Notes: generated from the sequence alone by a model not told the origin. DNA of 64,000 nucleotides from Psychromonas sp030397575 (GCF_046250175.1 NZ_CP176468.1); one strand, 5' to 3'. Counted from the stretch's first letter, positions 50,727 to 60,560 are shown. Numbers and translations are program-made.

Positions 50727-53057
50727 TTATCCATTAAGTAATTTTTGTATTGCTCTTGGGTCTTTTAGCAGTGCTTCGAACTGCTCGGCTGGTAGTGGTT
50801 TGCTAAATAGGTAACCTTGGCCAAACTCACAATCTATTTTATTGAGAAACTGCATTTGTTGTTCAGTTTCGATCCCTTCGCCTACGACTTTTAAGTTTAA
50901 CGCTTTAGCCATTGCAACAATCGCCATCACAAGTGATTTATCAGAGTCGTTTTCTGATAGGTTCATGATGAACCCGCGATCTATTTTTAGTTTGGTAAAG
51001 GCAAATTTTTGTAGGTAACTTAAGGCTGAATAGCCAGTGCCAAAATCATCAATGCTTAGCTCAACACCCATGCCACGCAGAGCTTGTAACATATCAAATA
51101 ACTCACCTTCTTGATTAATAATGAGGCTTTCTGTTACTTCTACATCTAAGCGTTCTGGAGGCAGTTGAGAAGTAACTAGTACATCTTTTATCTCATTAAA
51201 TAACTTTGTACAGTTTCTAAATTGTACACTGGAAAAGTTGACTGCAATTTGCATCGGCGCGATGCTTTGCCATTTTGCAGCTTGATGTACTGCTGTATTT
51301 AAAGCAAAACTGCCAAGTTGCTCTATTAAGTTATTTTTTTCAGCGATAGCGATAAATTCATCCGGTGGTACAAACCCTAATTCGCTATCAGTCCAACGCA
51401 TTAATGCTTCTGCACCGACTATTTTTTGGGTTTTCAGATTAATTAATGGCTGGTAGTACATCTCTAAGTTATTTTCTTTAATAGCCACATGTAATCGTAA
51501 GTTGACAGCTACTTTGCGGTTCACTTCATCATTCATCTTAGACTCAAAGAAACTAAAGTTTTTACGACCATTTCCTTTTACTTTATAAAGAGCCATATCG
51601 GCACATTTCAAAAGTGTTTCTGCATCATCAGCATCGTCTGGGTATATGGCTAGTCCGATACTGCTTGAAGTATGAAATAGGTGTTTATCGATTTGGAAGG
51701 GCTGTTCAAATAGGTGATGAATTTTAAATGCAATCTCAGTGGCTTGTTCAAGATCCTCTAAGTCATTAATCACCAGCATAAATTCATCACCGCTTAATCG
51801 TGCGACTGTGTCTGTTTTACGCAAAGCCGAACGTAGGCGTTGACTTGTTTCGATCAGTATTTTATCACCTGCAGCATGACCTAAAGTATCATTAATTTGC
51901 TTAAAATTATCGAGGTCTATGTACATCAGTAGTACTTTTTTATGTGTTCGTTGTGAATAATCAATCGCATGGTTGAGTTTTTCTAAACTATAACTTCTAT
52001 TCGGGAGCCCCGTTAATGAGTCATGGGTTGCTTGATAAGCGAGTTTTTGTTCTGATACTTGGCGTTTTTTTATCTCGTTTTCTAGTTCTAAATTGTATTG
52101 TGAGAGCTCTTTTCGGCGTTTTTGTGAATCATTAATTTGATGATGGAGTTGAGCGTTTTTGTGCTCAATATAGAACAAGTAATACAACGTTAAAAAGACA
52201 GGAATGGCTAATAAAGAGATAACCACAACAAACCATTTAGAAGTAAATAAATCATTGTTATTAATATTTTCATACCAAGCTTCAATAACAAAAGGTGCGC
52301 CTATTATTTCTTTTTTTAAATGGAAACTATGCATTAAATTTTCATGTTGATGAGAGTGTGTTATCTCTGCATGAGAAGCTGCTTTTAAGGAGTCCCATAT
52401 AAATAGGTTGCCTTGGGTACTACGAAGTGTGATATGGCTTCCACTGCCTTCATATTCTAAAGCAGTGAGTAAAGAAATGACTTGTTCTCTGTTGAATTCA
52501 GCAATGAGTAAAGCAATAGGACTATTATGGAAATAAACGGTTGTGGATAAGCGTATGACTAAATTACCGTTTATTTCATTCACAAATAACGATTGTTTGG
52601 ATTTTTTTAATTCGGAAATATTGAGCCCTTGATAGTTAAATGCAGTCGTACTATTACTATCAGCAATAATATCTTTATTTAACTCAATTAGGGTAACACG
52701 AGAAAATATAGGAGTTAGTTTGTCCTGTGGGGAAATCAATTGTTTTTCGATTAACTCTCGAAGATTAAAAAGGCTTGCACCTAATCCATAAGTCATCGAC
52801 ATACCTGCGCTTTTATTAGCAAAGAATGTCATGAGAACTTTATCTTCAGCCGCAAGGATTGAATTATGTTTGGCTAGTTTAAAATAATTACTCAATAACT
52901 CCCCATAATGACTGATTCTTAAGTGCAACTCATTATCTCTTGATTCTTCAAGTTTATTTTGGCCTAGGTTGGTCACTGTTAAAATAAGTAAAAGGTATCC
53001 TGCAAGCATAGCACTTGCAATAAAGAGGGTATTTTTTTGAGTAAACCAACGAGGCAT
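50727..53057 (-). CDS. GGDEF/EAL membrane protein, probable c-di-GMP phosphodiesterase
   Basis: A 776-residue protein. A transmembrane helix at about 10-30 and another at 273-297 enclose a periplasmic sensor region (31-270). The GGDEF domain follows a short coiled coil and starts near 345; its motif is SGDEF (422-426), a near-canonical variant. The EAL domain (about 520-770) has EAL (550-552), EVTES, IDDFGTGYSAL, KIDRGF and GEGIE, so phosphodiesterase activity is likely, with the GGDEF domain active or regulatory. It follows a solute-binding protein by eight bases; the pair probably sense one ligand together. Confidence 0.94.
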   Translation of the reverse strand: MPRWFTQKNTLFIASAMLAGYLLLILTVTNLGQNKLEESRDNELHLRISHYGELLSNYFKLAKHNSILAAEDKVLMTFFANKSAGMSMTYGLGASLFNLRELIEKQLISPQDKLTPIFSRVTLIELNKDIIADSNSTTAFNYQGLNISELKKSKQSLFVNEINGNLVIRLSTTVYFHNSPIALLIAEFNREQVISLLTALEYEGSGSHITLRSTQGNLFIWDSLKAASHAEITHSHQHENLMHSFHLKKEIIGAPFVIEAWYENINNNDLFTSKWFVVVISLLAIPVFLTLYYLFYIEHKNAQLHHQINDSQKRRKELSQYNLELENEIKKRQVSEQKLAYQATHDSLTGLPNRSYSLEKLNHAIDYSQRTHKKVLLMYIDLDNFKQINDTLGHAAGDKILIETSQRLRSALRKTDTVARLSGDEFMLVINDLEDLEQATEIAFKIHHLFEQPFQIDKHLFHTSSSIGLAIYPDDADDAETLLKCADMALYKVKGNGRKNFSFFESKMNDEVNRKVAVNLRLHVAIKENNLEMYYQPLINLKTQKIVGAEALMRWTDSELGFVPPDEFIAIAEKNNLIEQLGSFALNTAVHQAAKWQSIAPMQIAVNFSSVQFRNCTKLFNEIKDVLVTSQLPPERLDVEVTESLIINQEGELFDMLQALRGMGVELSIDDFGTGYSALSYLQKFAFTKLKIDRGFIMNLSENDSDKSLVMAIVAMAKALNLKVVGEGIETEQQMQFLNKIDCEFGQGYLFSKPLPAEQFEALLKDPRAIQKLLNG

Positions 53058-53065
53058 AAAAGTCC

Positions 53066-53986
53066 CTATTGTGATTTAACGTTAAAAAAATCAGGGTAAA
53101 AATGAAAAACAGAAGGGTAATATTTTTTAACTAATACATTATATTCGCCACTGTCTTGTATCTCTTTAAAGTACAGATTAAATGCTTTTCGGAGATTTGG
53201 TGAGTCTTTTCGGAAAACCACACCCATCTTTTGATTCTCAGAGATTGGTCCAATAACTTTAGTCTTACCTGGCCATTTTTCTAATGCGATTAATATATCT
53301 GGTACGTCTAGTAATGTTAGCTCAGCATCGTTATTTAATATAGCGGGAATCATCTCATTTAGCTTTCTTTCTGTGACAGGTAGTATAATTTTAGCCTCTG
53401 TATTGTATAAGTCATAAAGTTCGGGATCTAAACAGGTCTGTTTCATTGCTAATACTTCATGGCCTTTGAATAAGGACTTTACTGTTTTAATATCTTCAGT
53501 GACTGAGCCGGATGGGGTTATTGGTGAAAGTGCTGAGTCAGATCTCGCCATTAACCAAACAGCGGAAGGGAAATAAGGTATAGAAAAATCAACGACTTCT
53601 TGTCTCCAAGGTAAGATAGTCGCACCAGTGGCGAGAATATCTCCCTGTATTTCATGCTGAATATGGCCTTTTACCACTACACCATTAACATAGTTTGCAT
53701 TGCGACCGGTGAGCAAGGTCATTGAGTTATGCCAGGTTGCTTCAATAAATTGATACTTTAAACCTAAGTGCTTGGCAAACCCCTGCATTAATTCAACGTC
53801 TAACCCACTAGCTAGGGTATGCTCGCCCTCTTTATAAATATTAATGAAATTAGCATAGGGAATACCGATATGGCGTAACACACCATCCGCTTTGATTTCA
53901 GCTAAATCACGAGCAGAACTCCAACTACTGTAAAAGCATAGTAGCAGAAGAGATACGATAAGGTACCTTAACTTGATGTTCGCCAT
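53066..53986 (-). CDS. Periplasmic solute-binding protein (SBP family 3)
   Basis: A 306-residue protein with a signal peptide (about 1-25, SSWSARD) and the family-3 layout: DLAEIKADGVLRHIGIPYANFINIY, LDVELMQGFAKHLGLKYQFIE, and VVFRKDSPNLRKAFNLYFKEIQDSGEYNVLVKKYY. There are no ABC permease or ATPase genes next to it. Instead it is encoded eight bases upstream of a membrane GGDEF/EAL protein, so I infer it is a sensor subunit that presents an amino-acid-like ligand to that protein's periplasmic domain. Confidence 0.9.
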   Translation of the reverse strand: MANIKLRYLIVSLLLLCFYSSWSSARDLAEIKADGVLRHIGIPYANFINIYKEGEHTLASGLDVELMQGFAKHLGLKYQFIEATWHNSMTLLTGRNANYVNGVVVKGHIQHEIQGDILATGATILPWRQEVVDFSIPYFPSAVWLMARSDSALSPITPSGSVTEDIKTVKSLFKGHEVLAMKQTCLDPELYDLYNTEAKIILPVTERKLNEMIPAILNNDAELTLLDVPDILIALEKWPGKTKVIGPISENQKMGVVFRKDSPNLRKAFNLYFKEIQDSGEYNVLVKKYYPSVFHFYPDFFNVKSQ

Positions 53987-53995
53987 AAAAAAGAC

Positions 53996-54046
53996 CTTTA
54001 GAGGTAAAATAATTATATATACTGTTTATTTATTATACCTCTAAAG
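53996..54046 (-). promoter_or_regulatory. Leader stem-loop that could mask the ribosome site of the solute-binding protein gene
   Basis: Perfect 11-bp arms (CTTTAGAGGTA, 53996-54006, and its complement at 54036-54046) enclose 29 AT-rich bases. On the minus-strand mRNA the 3' arm ends in CTAAAG and directly contributes to the AAAGG ribosome site before the ATG at 53986. Confidence 0.5.
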
Positions 54047-54058
54047 TATAGGTACTAA

Positions 54059-54085
54059 AAGCCACGATTAAGTGGCTTAATTTTT
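54059..54085. terminator. Terminator between the aminotransferase and solute-binding protein genes
   Basis: A 7-bp stem AAGCCAC with a 6-base loop just after the aminotransferase stop. The minus strand continues with TTTTAG; the plus strand with AATTTTTT. Confidence 0.65.
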
Positions 54086-55479
54086 TAAAGCATATCGTTA
54101 AATACTTTTTTCATCGCTTTTATTAAGTTATCTACGTCATCTTCATCGTGGAATAGATGGGTCGATATTCTTAATGCGTAAGTATTCGTCGTATCATTTT
54201 GTGTAATTTTAAAATCAGTGGTGCGAATAATGAATCCTGTTTGTTCTCGTAATGTATCTCTGAATTCAGTTAAGGTATCTGAATCACTAACGTCTGTAAA
54301 AGGGTTGAAAGTGGTAATGGCACTTGCTAACTCATCGATATCTGGAGAGTAGATAGCTGCATCAGGGAATGCCAATTTAAGTTGTTGTTTACAACGTTTG
54401 CTAAGTGTTAAAACGCGCTCTTCAATCACATCTCTACCTATTTCATCCCACATTGCGCAGGCATCTGCCAGTGCTTGTTTAGCTGGGTAGTTATCATTAC
54501 CAATGTATTGTAGTTGCAATTGTGTACCAAGGTAATCTGCGTGGCCTAATGATGAATTGATAAACCATAATGAGGTATCTCTATCTGACCAATACTGATC
54601 TAGACGTTCCGCGCTATTTAAAACAAATAATATACCCGTTGCACCTGCTCCACATTGCCATTTATGTCCTGAGCCAGCATAAAAGTCACAACCAATATCA
54701 TGAAAATCAAGGTCCAGCATACCAATGGCATGAGCACCATCAATTAACGTTGGAATTTCATTCGGTATTGCCACTTCTTGACAGATACGCTTCGCAGGCA
54801 GGCGAGTACCGGTTTTGTAAGTGATGTGCGAAAAAGTAATTAAACGTACTCGGCCTGAATATTCATTTACAGCGTTGCTAAAGAGGTCAACAAACTGTTG
54901 CTCAGTGATGCTTTCATCTCCAGTATCTACCGGAATATCTAAGTAGATCACTTCTACTCCATAACGCTCTGAAACAACATGTAATGGAGACTCTGCTGCA
55001 ACGTGTTCATGGTGGGTTGTTAATATTACATCGCCTGATTCAAATTGCAGACCATTTAAAATCGAGCACATGCCGTCAGTTGTATTTCGGCTAAGAATTA
55101 TCTCGTCTGCGTTTGCTCCCATGCCGGCAGCAATGCTTGTACTCATTTCAGTGGTATAAGGCCATTCGCCAAACTTTTCCTGCATATCCCATGGGTTTTC
55201 GGCAACGCTCAGGTTATTTGCATAGTAATTTTTTAAAACACTGCTTGGCATCGAACCGGTTGTTCCAACATTCATATAAGTAGTGTTTTTATCTAATATA
55301 AATTCCTTTTTAACTTTACTCCAAATGGATTTATTGTTGCGAGAAGAGCGATATTGGTGGGTGTTTTTGGCATTTGCAGTGGTGGGCAGCAAGCTAGCGC
55401 TTATTCCTGCTGCCGCTAAACCAGATGTAACTTTTAAGAAATGTCGTCGGTCTTGTGAGGTACTTTTATCTTCAATCAT
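54085..55479 (-). CDS. Tat-exported class V aminotransferase-like enzyme
   Basis: A 464-residue protein. The N-terminus has a twin-arginine signal (SQDRRHFLKVTSG, Arg11-Arg12, then a hydrophobic run ending TANAKN), so it is predicted to be folded with its cofactor and exported. The rest is a class V aminotransferase resembling isopenicillin-N epimerase and cysteine desulfurase relatives: TTHHEHVAAESPL, PTLIDGAHAIGMLDLDF (PLP Asp) and GSGHKWQCGAGATGIL with PLP lysine Lys273. Periplasmic PLP enzymes of this type are uncommon and the substrate is unknown. It seems monocistronic, followed by a terminator. Confidence 0.88.
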   Translation of the reverse strand: MIEDKSTSQDRRHFLKVTSGLAAAGISASLLPTTANAKNTHQYRSSRNNKSIWSKVKKEFILDKNTTYMNVGTTGSMPSSVLKNYYANNLSVAENPWDMQEKFGEWPYTTEMSTSIAAGMGANADEIILSRNTTDGMCSILNGLQFESGDVILTTHHEHVAAESPLHVVSERYGVEVIYLDIPVDTGDESITEQQFVDLFSNAVNEYSGRVRLITFSHITYKTGTRLPAKRICQEVAIPNEIPTLIDGAHAIGMLDLDFHDIGCDFYAGSGHKWQCGAGATGILFVLNSAERLDQYWSDRDTSLWFINSSLGHADYLGTQLQLQYIGNDNYPAKQALADACAMWDEIGRDVIEERVLTLSKRCKQQLKLAFPDAAIYSPDIDELASAITTFNPFTDVSDSDTLTEFRDTLREQTGFIIRTTDFKITQNDTTNTYALRISTHLFHDEDDVDNLIKAMKKVFNDML

Positions 55480-55662
55480 GTTAAATCCCTTCAGTTAGAT
55501 GAAAATATAAGCATAGAGGAATTAATATGAAAAGCGATGGGATTTTATAATATTTAACTATAAAACACTGAAATATATATAGTTAATTTCGGTTCTCCGC
55601 GTATGTCTGCTTTTGTCATGTAACAAGTGACTTGATGTGCTGTTGGAATAAGCACATTCTAT

Positions 55663-56136
55663 TTACAGGATTTGTAAAATATCGTAGTGATGAATTTTAT
55701 TATTAATCGTCATACTGACCTCTGCATCAATTTTTTGACCTAGTAACATTGCGCCAATCGGCGACTCTGGCGTCACTACTAATACAGTATGTTGTTGCCA
55801 TTGTAATTTTACTCCGCCAGCAACGGGACAAATAAATAAATACTTAGCTTGCTCATGTTGGTCAACTAATACGACTAACGAACCTATTGCACCTTCCAGT
55901 GAACTTCTTAATGGTAAACTAACACAAGCATCGATATCTGCTTGGCATTTTAAAGCACGTTGTGACTGCCCATGGGCGAGGTAGGCTGCTTCTAATGCCA
56001 GCGTATCGTATTTGTTTTCGGCAATATTTTCTTCATTAGTTGCTGTTTCATGAGCACTTTTAGCTGCGACTTGTGCGTTGTTTAATTGCTTTTGTAAGTG
56101 TGTCATTAGTTGCTGATGCAGCTGTATTTTATTCAT
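55663..56136 (-). CDS. GreA/GreB-family protein with atypical N-terminus
   Basis: A 157-residue protein. The N-terminal 75 residues form a helical hairpin (LHQQLMTHLQKQLNNAQVAAKSAHETATNEENIAENKYDTLALEAAYLAHGQS) and the C-terminal part matches the GreA/GreB C-domain (GSLVVLVDQHEQAKYLFICPVAGGVKLQWQQHTVLVVTPESPIGAMLLGQKIDAEV). Gre factors insert the hairpin into the RNA polymerase channel. The usual acidic tip pair is not clearly present, so it may be a Gre-like regulator or Rnk-type inhibitor rather than a cleavage factor. Separately transcribed. Confidence 0.85.
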   Translation of the reverse strand: MNKIQLHQQLMTHLQKQLNNAQVAAKSAHETATNEENIAENKYDTLALEAAYLAHGQSQRALKCQADIDACVSLPLRSSLEGAIGSLVVLVDQHEQAKYLFICPVAGGVKLQWQQHTVLVVTPESPIGAMLLGQKIDAEVSMTINNKIHHYDILQIL

Positions 56137-56277
56137 TTTATTGGGTTACAACATAAGCTAGGTTTACGATACTTGGATTATACCTAGCCTGATGACTAAA
56201 TGGTGGTTAATTATTTTATTTTCCAGTCGTAATTAGCCACATAATTTAAGTCGGTAATAAACATAATTGAAATAACG

Positions 56278-58614
56278 CTAGTATGAATAGTCTAGATATT
56301 GATTAATATTTACTGTATCAATTTGCGAGGGATGCAAATATTGTTGAGCATATTGTTGGTAGATCCCACTGGTTAAAAACAACTTAAAAGTTGCTGGTTC
56401 TAGATGTTTATCTATGGTGATTTGATACAAGACATCAATCGCCTCACTCAAGGATAATGTAGATTTAATTGAGCTGTTAATTGATGTTAAAGCAACAAAT
56501 ATATCGCTGAGTAACATAATATGTTCAGTGATTGATAAGTCCGTGTGTGTGGCGTCGTTCGGATAAGGCACCGCATGTAAGCTGCTGTGGTACATGGACA
56601 AGTCGATCACATTGTGGCTATATTTTTTATTTGATAGTTCACTTAACATGGTTTTGATGGAGTTTAGTTGTTGTTGTGCTTGTTGCTGTTGTTCTTCAGT
56701 TGCAGTGCCTTGTTCAATCGATAGGTTATACAATTCAGCTATATTTGTATCTGCGTTTGCTAGAGTACCTTCTATATCCATATCCCCCACCAAGTCTGTT
56801 GTTACTTGGCTTAATAACACTTCAGTTGCAGGTAATCTTTGTTTTTTCGGGGAAATGTGCAGCATTTCAATAGCCGATAATCCCATACTCTTATCAAAAT
56901 AACGTAACCATGTTTTTTCACTTAATTGTTGTAAGCGAAGCTGGTCTTGAGAAGTTAACTTATGGTGACCTTGATTCACTTTCGCTATAAACTCAAAATC
57001 TCGCATTAATTGTAACTGCTCTTTAATTAACTTTTCTTTTAATGGCTTATTGAGCTCAGGGTTAGCGCGACTCTGTTGGTAATAGTTAATTTCAGCATCT
57101 CGCCACAATACTTCAAAGCGCATTCTTATTTCGTGTATTCGATTGTAAGGTATCGCCAACTTACTGCCTTTATTGACTATCTCTTCTGTGGTTAAACCGT
57201 GATATAAATTTTTCCAAGCTTTTGTTTTAAGTAAGTTAAGTTTTGTTTGGTCTGAAAGTGTTAAACAGGAAAACTCTGGTAAATTGGAATCGCTGGCAGC
57301 AATACCTAACATCTCCGTTAATGTTGGAGAGCGGCTGATTTGGTTGTTGTTATAGAGCGCTTTATTATCGATTATTTGGGCATTAAGTGATGCAAACAAT
57401 GCTGCTCGCTCCGTATGCTTAATATTTTGTTGCGCAATGAGATCTGTCATATCTGTCAAAGCAGCATTGATATGGTTTAACTCAGAAAATCGTGTTGGTT
57501 GAGTTTGGAATCTTTTATATTCTTCGGATTTTGCAATTGCTAGAGCATTAATTAACCTGCTCAACGCTTTACCGATAGGTGAAGAGAATCTCCATGATAA
57601 TAGAATTGATAACACTAAGCAGATTAATGATATTTCGATGGATGTTTTGATACTTGGCAATAAGACTGATTGCTTAGGAGCTAACAGGGCTAAATAGCTA
57701 GGGGCACCTGTTGCACCTATCATGCTTGTTAAATAAACATAATAAGTTTGTGTATCAGCTTCAATTTCGCGTAATTCGTTAGTAACTTGTGAGTCAACGA
57801 GTTCCATTAATAAAGGGTAGGGAGAACGTTCAGGGCTCTTCCATTTATCTGTATCAGAGGTCGCTAATAAATGCCCTTTATTAGTAAAGAGGTACATCTC
57901 CCTCAATAGGGAAGGGGTGTTGATATGACTTAGTATATCAGTATAGTCATTTAATCTACTCTCGATCGCGATAACCGCTCTGTCTGTATTGAGCTTCCTA
58001 GAATAAATGATAGTTTTCTCTGTTTGTGAAGTGATGGCTGTTATTTCAGATAGTGCCGCTTTATACCAAGCACTGGTAGTGATATCTCCAGTGGTTGTTT
58101 CTTTAAATTTATTTAAAAAGTGAAAATTAGCATCAAAATAAAACTCTTCTCTAATTGTATCTGTGTTGTTTTTTTGAATTGAAACAAGTAACCATTTTGC
58201 TCCTTTTATTTGCTGGATATATTGAGCACTTTCAGGCTTATTCAATGCAACTAGTTTTTGTAAATTGCCGTTTTTAAAGCCCACTGAAATAGATTGGTAA
58301 CTTTCATGCTGATTGAGTATCTGCGCAAATCGATTAATACTATAGGTGGTTAGCTTATTATGACGAGTAAGATCTTGTGAGCTAGTTAAGGCAGTTAATT
58401 GATCCGATATTTGTTGTTTATTTTGTTCTGTGCGATAGCGAATTTGATCTGCAGCTGTTTGATAAATTTGTAGTACTGCATCTTTAGCCTGCTTTTGGCT
58501 ATGATAATAATGTAAAGACGCCGCTATGGTACTAATTAATAAGCTGGTAAATAGAAATGCACTAAACAATCGAACACCAATGGACAAGGTTGCTTTTTCA
58601 GCAGATTTAGACAT
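56278..58614 (-). CDS. Membrane receptor with degenerate HD-GYP domain
   Basis: A 778-residue protein. One helix at 12-32 and another near 322-342 surround a periplasmic dCache-like sensor region; a HAMP-like segment follows. The cytosolic part fits a family of HD-GYP proteins with a long insert: IPYNRIHEIRMRFEVLWRDAEINYY, YNLSIEQGTATEEQ, LLSDIFVALTSINSSIKSTLSLSEAIDVLYQITIDKHLEPATFKLFLTSGIYQQYAQQYL. But the catalytic block expected as HHExxDGxGYP reads YHSSLHAVPYP, and the preceding HD is absent. It is therefore probably a non-catalytic c-di-GMP receptor or an inert sensor. Monocistronic. Confidence 0.82.
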   Translation of the reverse strand: MSKSAEKATLSIGVRLFSAFLFTSLLISTIAASLHYYHSQKQAKDAVLQIYQTAADQIRYRTEQNKQQISDQLTALTSSQDLTRHNKLTTYSINRFAQILNQHESYQSISVGFKNGNLQKLVALNKPESAQYIQQIKGAKWLLVSIQKNNTDTIREEFYFDANFHFLNKFKETTTGDITTSAWYKAALSEITAITSQTEKTIIYSRKLNTDRAVIAIESRLNDYTDILSHINTPSLLREMYLFTNKGHLLATSDTDKWKSPERSPYPLLMELVDSQVTNELREIEADTQTYYVYLTSMIGATGAPSYLALLAPKQSVLLPSIKTSIEISLICLVLSILLSWRFSSPIGKALSRLINALAIAKSEEYKRFQTQPTRFSELNHINAALTDMTDLIAQQNIKHTERAALFASLNAQIIDNKALYNNNQISRSPTLTEMLGIAASDSNLPEFSCLTLSDQTKLNLLKTKAWKNLYHGLTTEEIVNKGSKLAIPYNRIHEIRMRFEVLWRDAEINYYQQSRANPELNKPLKEKLIKEQLQLMRDFEFIAKVNQGHHKLTSQDQLRLQQLSEKTWLRYFDKSMGLSAIEMLHISPKKQRLPATEVLLSQVTTDLVGDMDIEGTLANADTNIAELYNLSIEQGTATEEQQQQAQQQLNSIKTMLSELSNKKYSHNVIDLSMYHSSLHAVPYPNDATHTDLSITEHIMLLSDIFVALTSINSSIKSTLSLSEAIDVLYQITIDKHLEPATFKLFLTSGIYQQYAQQYLHPSQIDTVNINQYLDYSY

Positions 58615-58864
58615 GACTTTTCCTGATTTTAAAACGGTTAAACCGATAACACTAATAGAGTGTCTCGGGTTTGACGGGTTATTTGCTTAATCTTTTATCA
58701 GACCAGTAATATCTGTTTTTGTTCGCATTGATTTTATTAATTTTTGCTATCGGGAAACGCTGAAGGTAAGGGAAGCTAAAAGGTTAAAGAAGTAAAAAAA
58801 TAGAAGGTCAAATCAAGCACTATTAGCTATCTCAAATAAGTAATAGTGCTGATAGTCTAGGTGT

Positions 58865-60145
58865 TTATTGATGCTTGTTTTGCCAGTCTTTTGCTTTATT
58901 AATGAGCGGCACAATACTAGAACCTTGTATTAAGATTGAGAACAATACAACACCATAAGTCATTACCAGTATGATTTCGCGTACATCAATATTTTTTTCA
59001 GGAACAACCCAAATACCTGCTGGAACAGCCATTGCCATCGCAAGTGCTAGACCACCTCGTAATCCACCCCAAGTTAAAATGCGAACAGAGTAAGGGTTAT
59101 AGTTGCGGAAACGTTTAAAGCCAACATAGGATAGGCGAATGCTTAAGTAGCGGGCCACTAATACCACTGGGATAGCAATTAGCATAATAATCCAGTCTTC
59201 CTGGTAGAAGCTAAATTGCAACATACTTAAACCGATCAACAGGAATAATAGACCATTTAAGAATTCATCAACTAATTCCCAGAAATGGTCTAGTTGCGCT
59301 TTACTCTCTTCTGAAAATCCAGTTTTTCTTGTCCAGTTACCAATCATGATACCTGCAACAACCATTGCTAAAGGTGCTGAAACACCAATTAATTCGCCGA
59401 ATACATAACCAGCTGTAGGTACACCAATGGTAAATAACAGTTCCATTGCATGGTCATTGGTTGCACTAATTAAGTAGTGGAACAATAAACCTAATGCAAA
59501 GCCGTACACAATACCTCCAATCGCTTCATGTAAGAACAACATAGAGACATTGCTTACCGTTAAAGGCTCTCCAGAGAAAGCGATATTGAAGATAGTGACA
59601 AAAATAACTAAACCAAAACCATCATTAAAGAGTGACTCGCCTTCTATTTGAGTAGAAATACGTTTTGGAGCATTTAACTTTTTAACAATGGCAAGAACCG
59701 CGATTGGATCCGTCGGAGAAATAAGCGCACCAAATAATAAACAGTATATAAGGTCAAGCGGGAGACCAATTAACTGACAAATGTAATACAGGACAAAACC
59801 TACAAAGAAGGTGGAAAAGAGAGTCGCGCCTAATGCAAGTACTGTAATTTCCCACTTTTGATCTTTTAAACTTTCTAACTTAATACCTAAGCCGCCTGCA
59901 AATAAGAGAAAGCCTAATAATCCATCTAATAGGAAGTGTTCGAAATCTATCTCGGTTAATTGAGTAACAGCGACTTCTCTTAATTGAGTAAAGCCATTTT
60001 TACCGGCGATGATAATAGTAAGAGATAATAATAGGGATCCTGCTGTTATGGCGATGGTACTTTGCCATTTTCCTAATTTACTATTAATTAGAGTGATCAG
60101 CATTGCTGCTGCAGCGAGGAAGCATAAAGTGGCGTAAACGGACAT
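58865..60145 (-). CDS. Na+/H+ antiporter, NhaP/CPA1 type
   Basis: A 426-residue polytopic protein. ISPTDPIAVLAIVKKLNAPKRISTQIEGESLFNDGFGLVIFVTIFNIAF carries the catalytic Asn-Asp pair (in SLFNDG) and TDP motif of cation:proton antiporter-1 proteins, and WGGLRGGLALAMAMAVP is the conserved later block. It exchanges Na+ or K+ for H+ for salt and pH balance, as suits a marine cell. Monocistronic, divergent from csrB. Confidence 0.93.
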   Translation of the reverse strand: MSVYATLCFLAAAAMLITLINSKLGKWQSTIAITAGSLLLSLTIIIAGKNGFTQLREVAVTQLTEIDFEHFLLDGLLGFLLFAGGLGIKLESLKDQKWEITVLALGATLFSTFFVGFVLYYICQLIGLPLDLIYCLLFGALISPTDPIAVLAIVKKLNAPKRISTQIEGESLFNDGFGLVIFVTIFNIAFSGEPLTVSNVSMLFLHEAIGGIVYGFALGLLFHYLISATNDHAMELLFTIGVPTAGYVFGELIGVSAPLAMVVAGIMIGNWTRKTGFSEESKAQLDHFWELVDEFLNGLLFLLIGLSMLQFSFYQEDWIIMLIAIPVVLVARYLSIRLSYVGFKRFRNYNPYSVRILTWGGLRGGLALAMAMAVPAGIWVVPEKNIDVREIILVMTYGVVLFSILIQGSSIVPLINKAKDWQNKHQ

Positions 60146-60560
60146 AGTGATAACCTGAGGTGTAAAGGAAATGTAAATATAATGCTAATTAGTAGTAAAT
60201 ACTATGGCTTGTTGATTATTACAGCGATTGTTTGATTGTTTTTTATACAAAATGGACGATAAATGTTGCTGACAGAGATCTCATTAATCTTTTTTTGTAC
60301 TTATTAATTGTGATTGTGATCACTAAAATTAGTGAACTTTTATCTACCTCACTGTATTCACTGTTTTATACTTGTGAGAGATCGACCATTGCTTATGTGC
60401 TAGATCCTTACTTTAAATAAAGATTTTTAGGTGTTATTTCAATATTGTTTTTAGTTAAGTTGTTGATATTTAATGTTTGTCCTGTTTTTTGTTCATTGCT
60501 TTCGTAATTTATTTTTTTTCTAAGTGGTCTTATTAGCTCGATGCGTCGTACTATTTCTCC
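60146..60560. promoter_or_regulatory. Regulatory region upstream of csrB
   Basis: About 415 bases between nhaP-type gene and csrB. At 60373-60383 it has TGTGAGAGATC, the left half of the UvrY/GacA (BarA system) binding sequence known from csrB promoters, roughly 180 bases upstream of the RNA; the right half is degenerate. A -10-like TACTAT is at 60549-60554 with a poor -35, as for an activator-dependent promoter. Confidence 0.6.

Noticed and set aside
60232..60420. Plus-strand 62-codon frame upstream of csrB
   Set aside because: AT-rich, no ribosome site, and it overlaps the proposed regulatory region.
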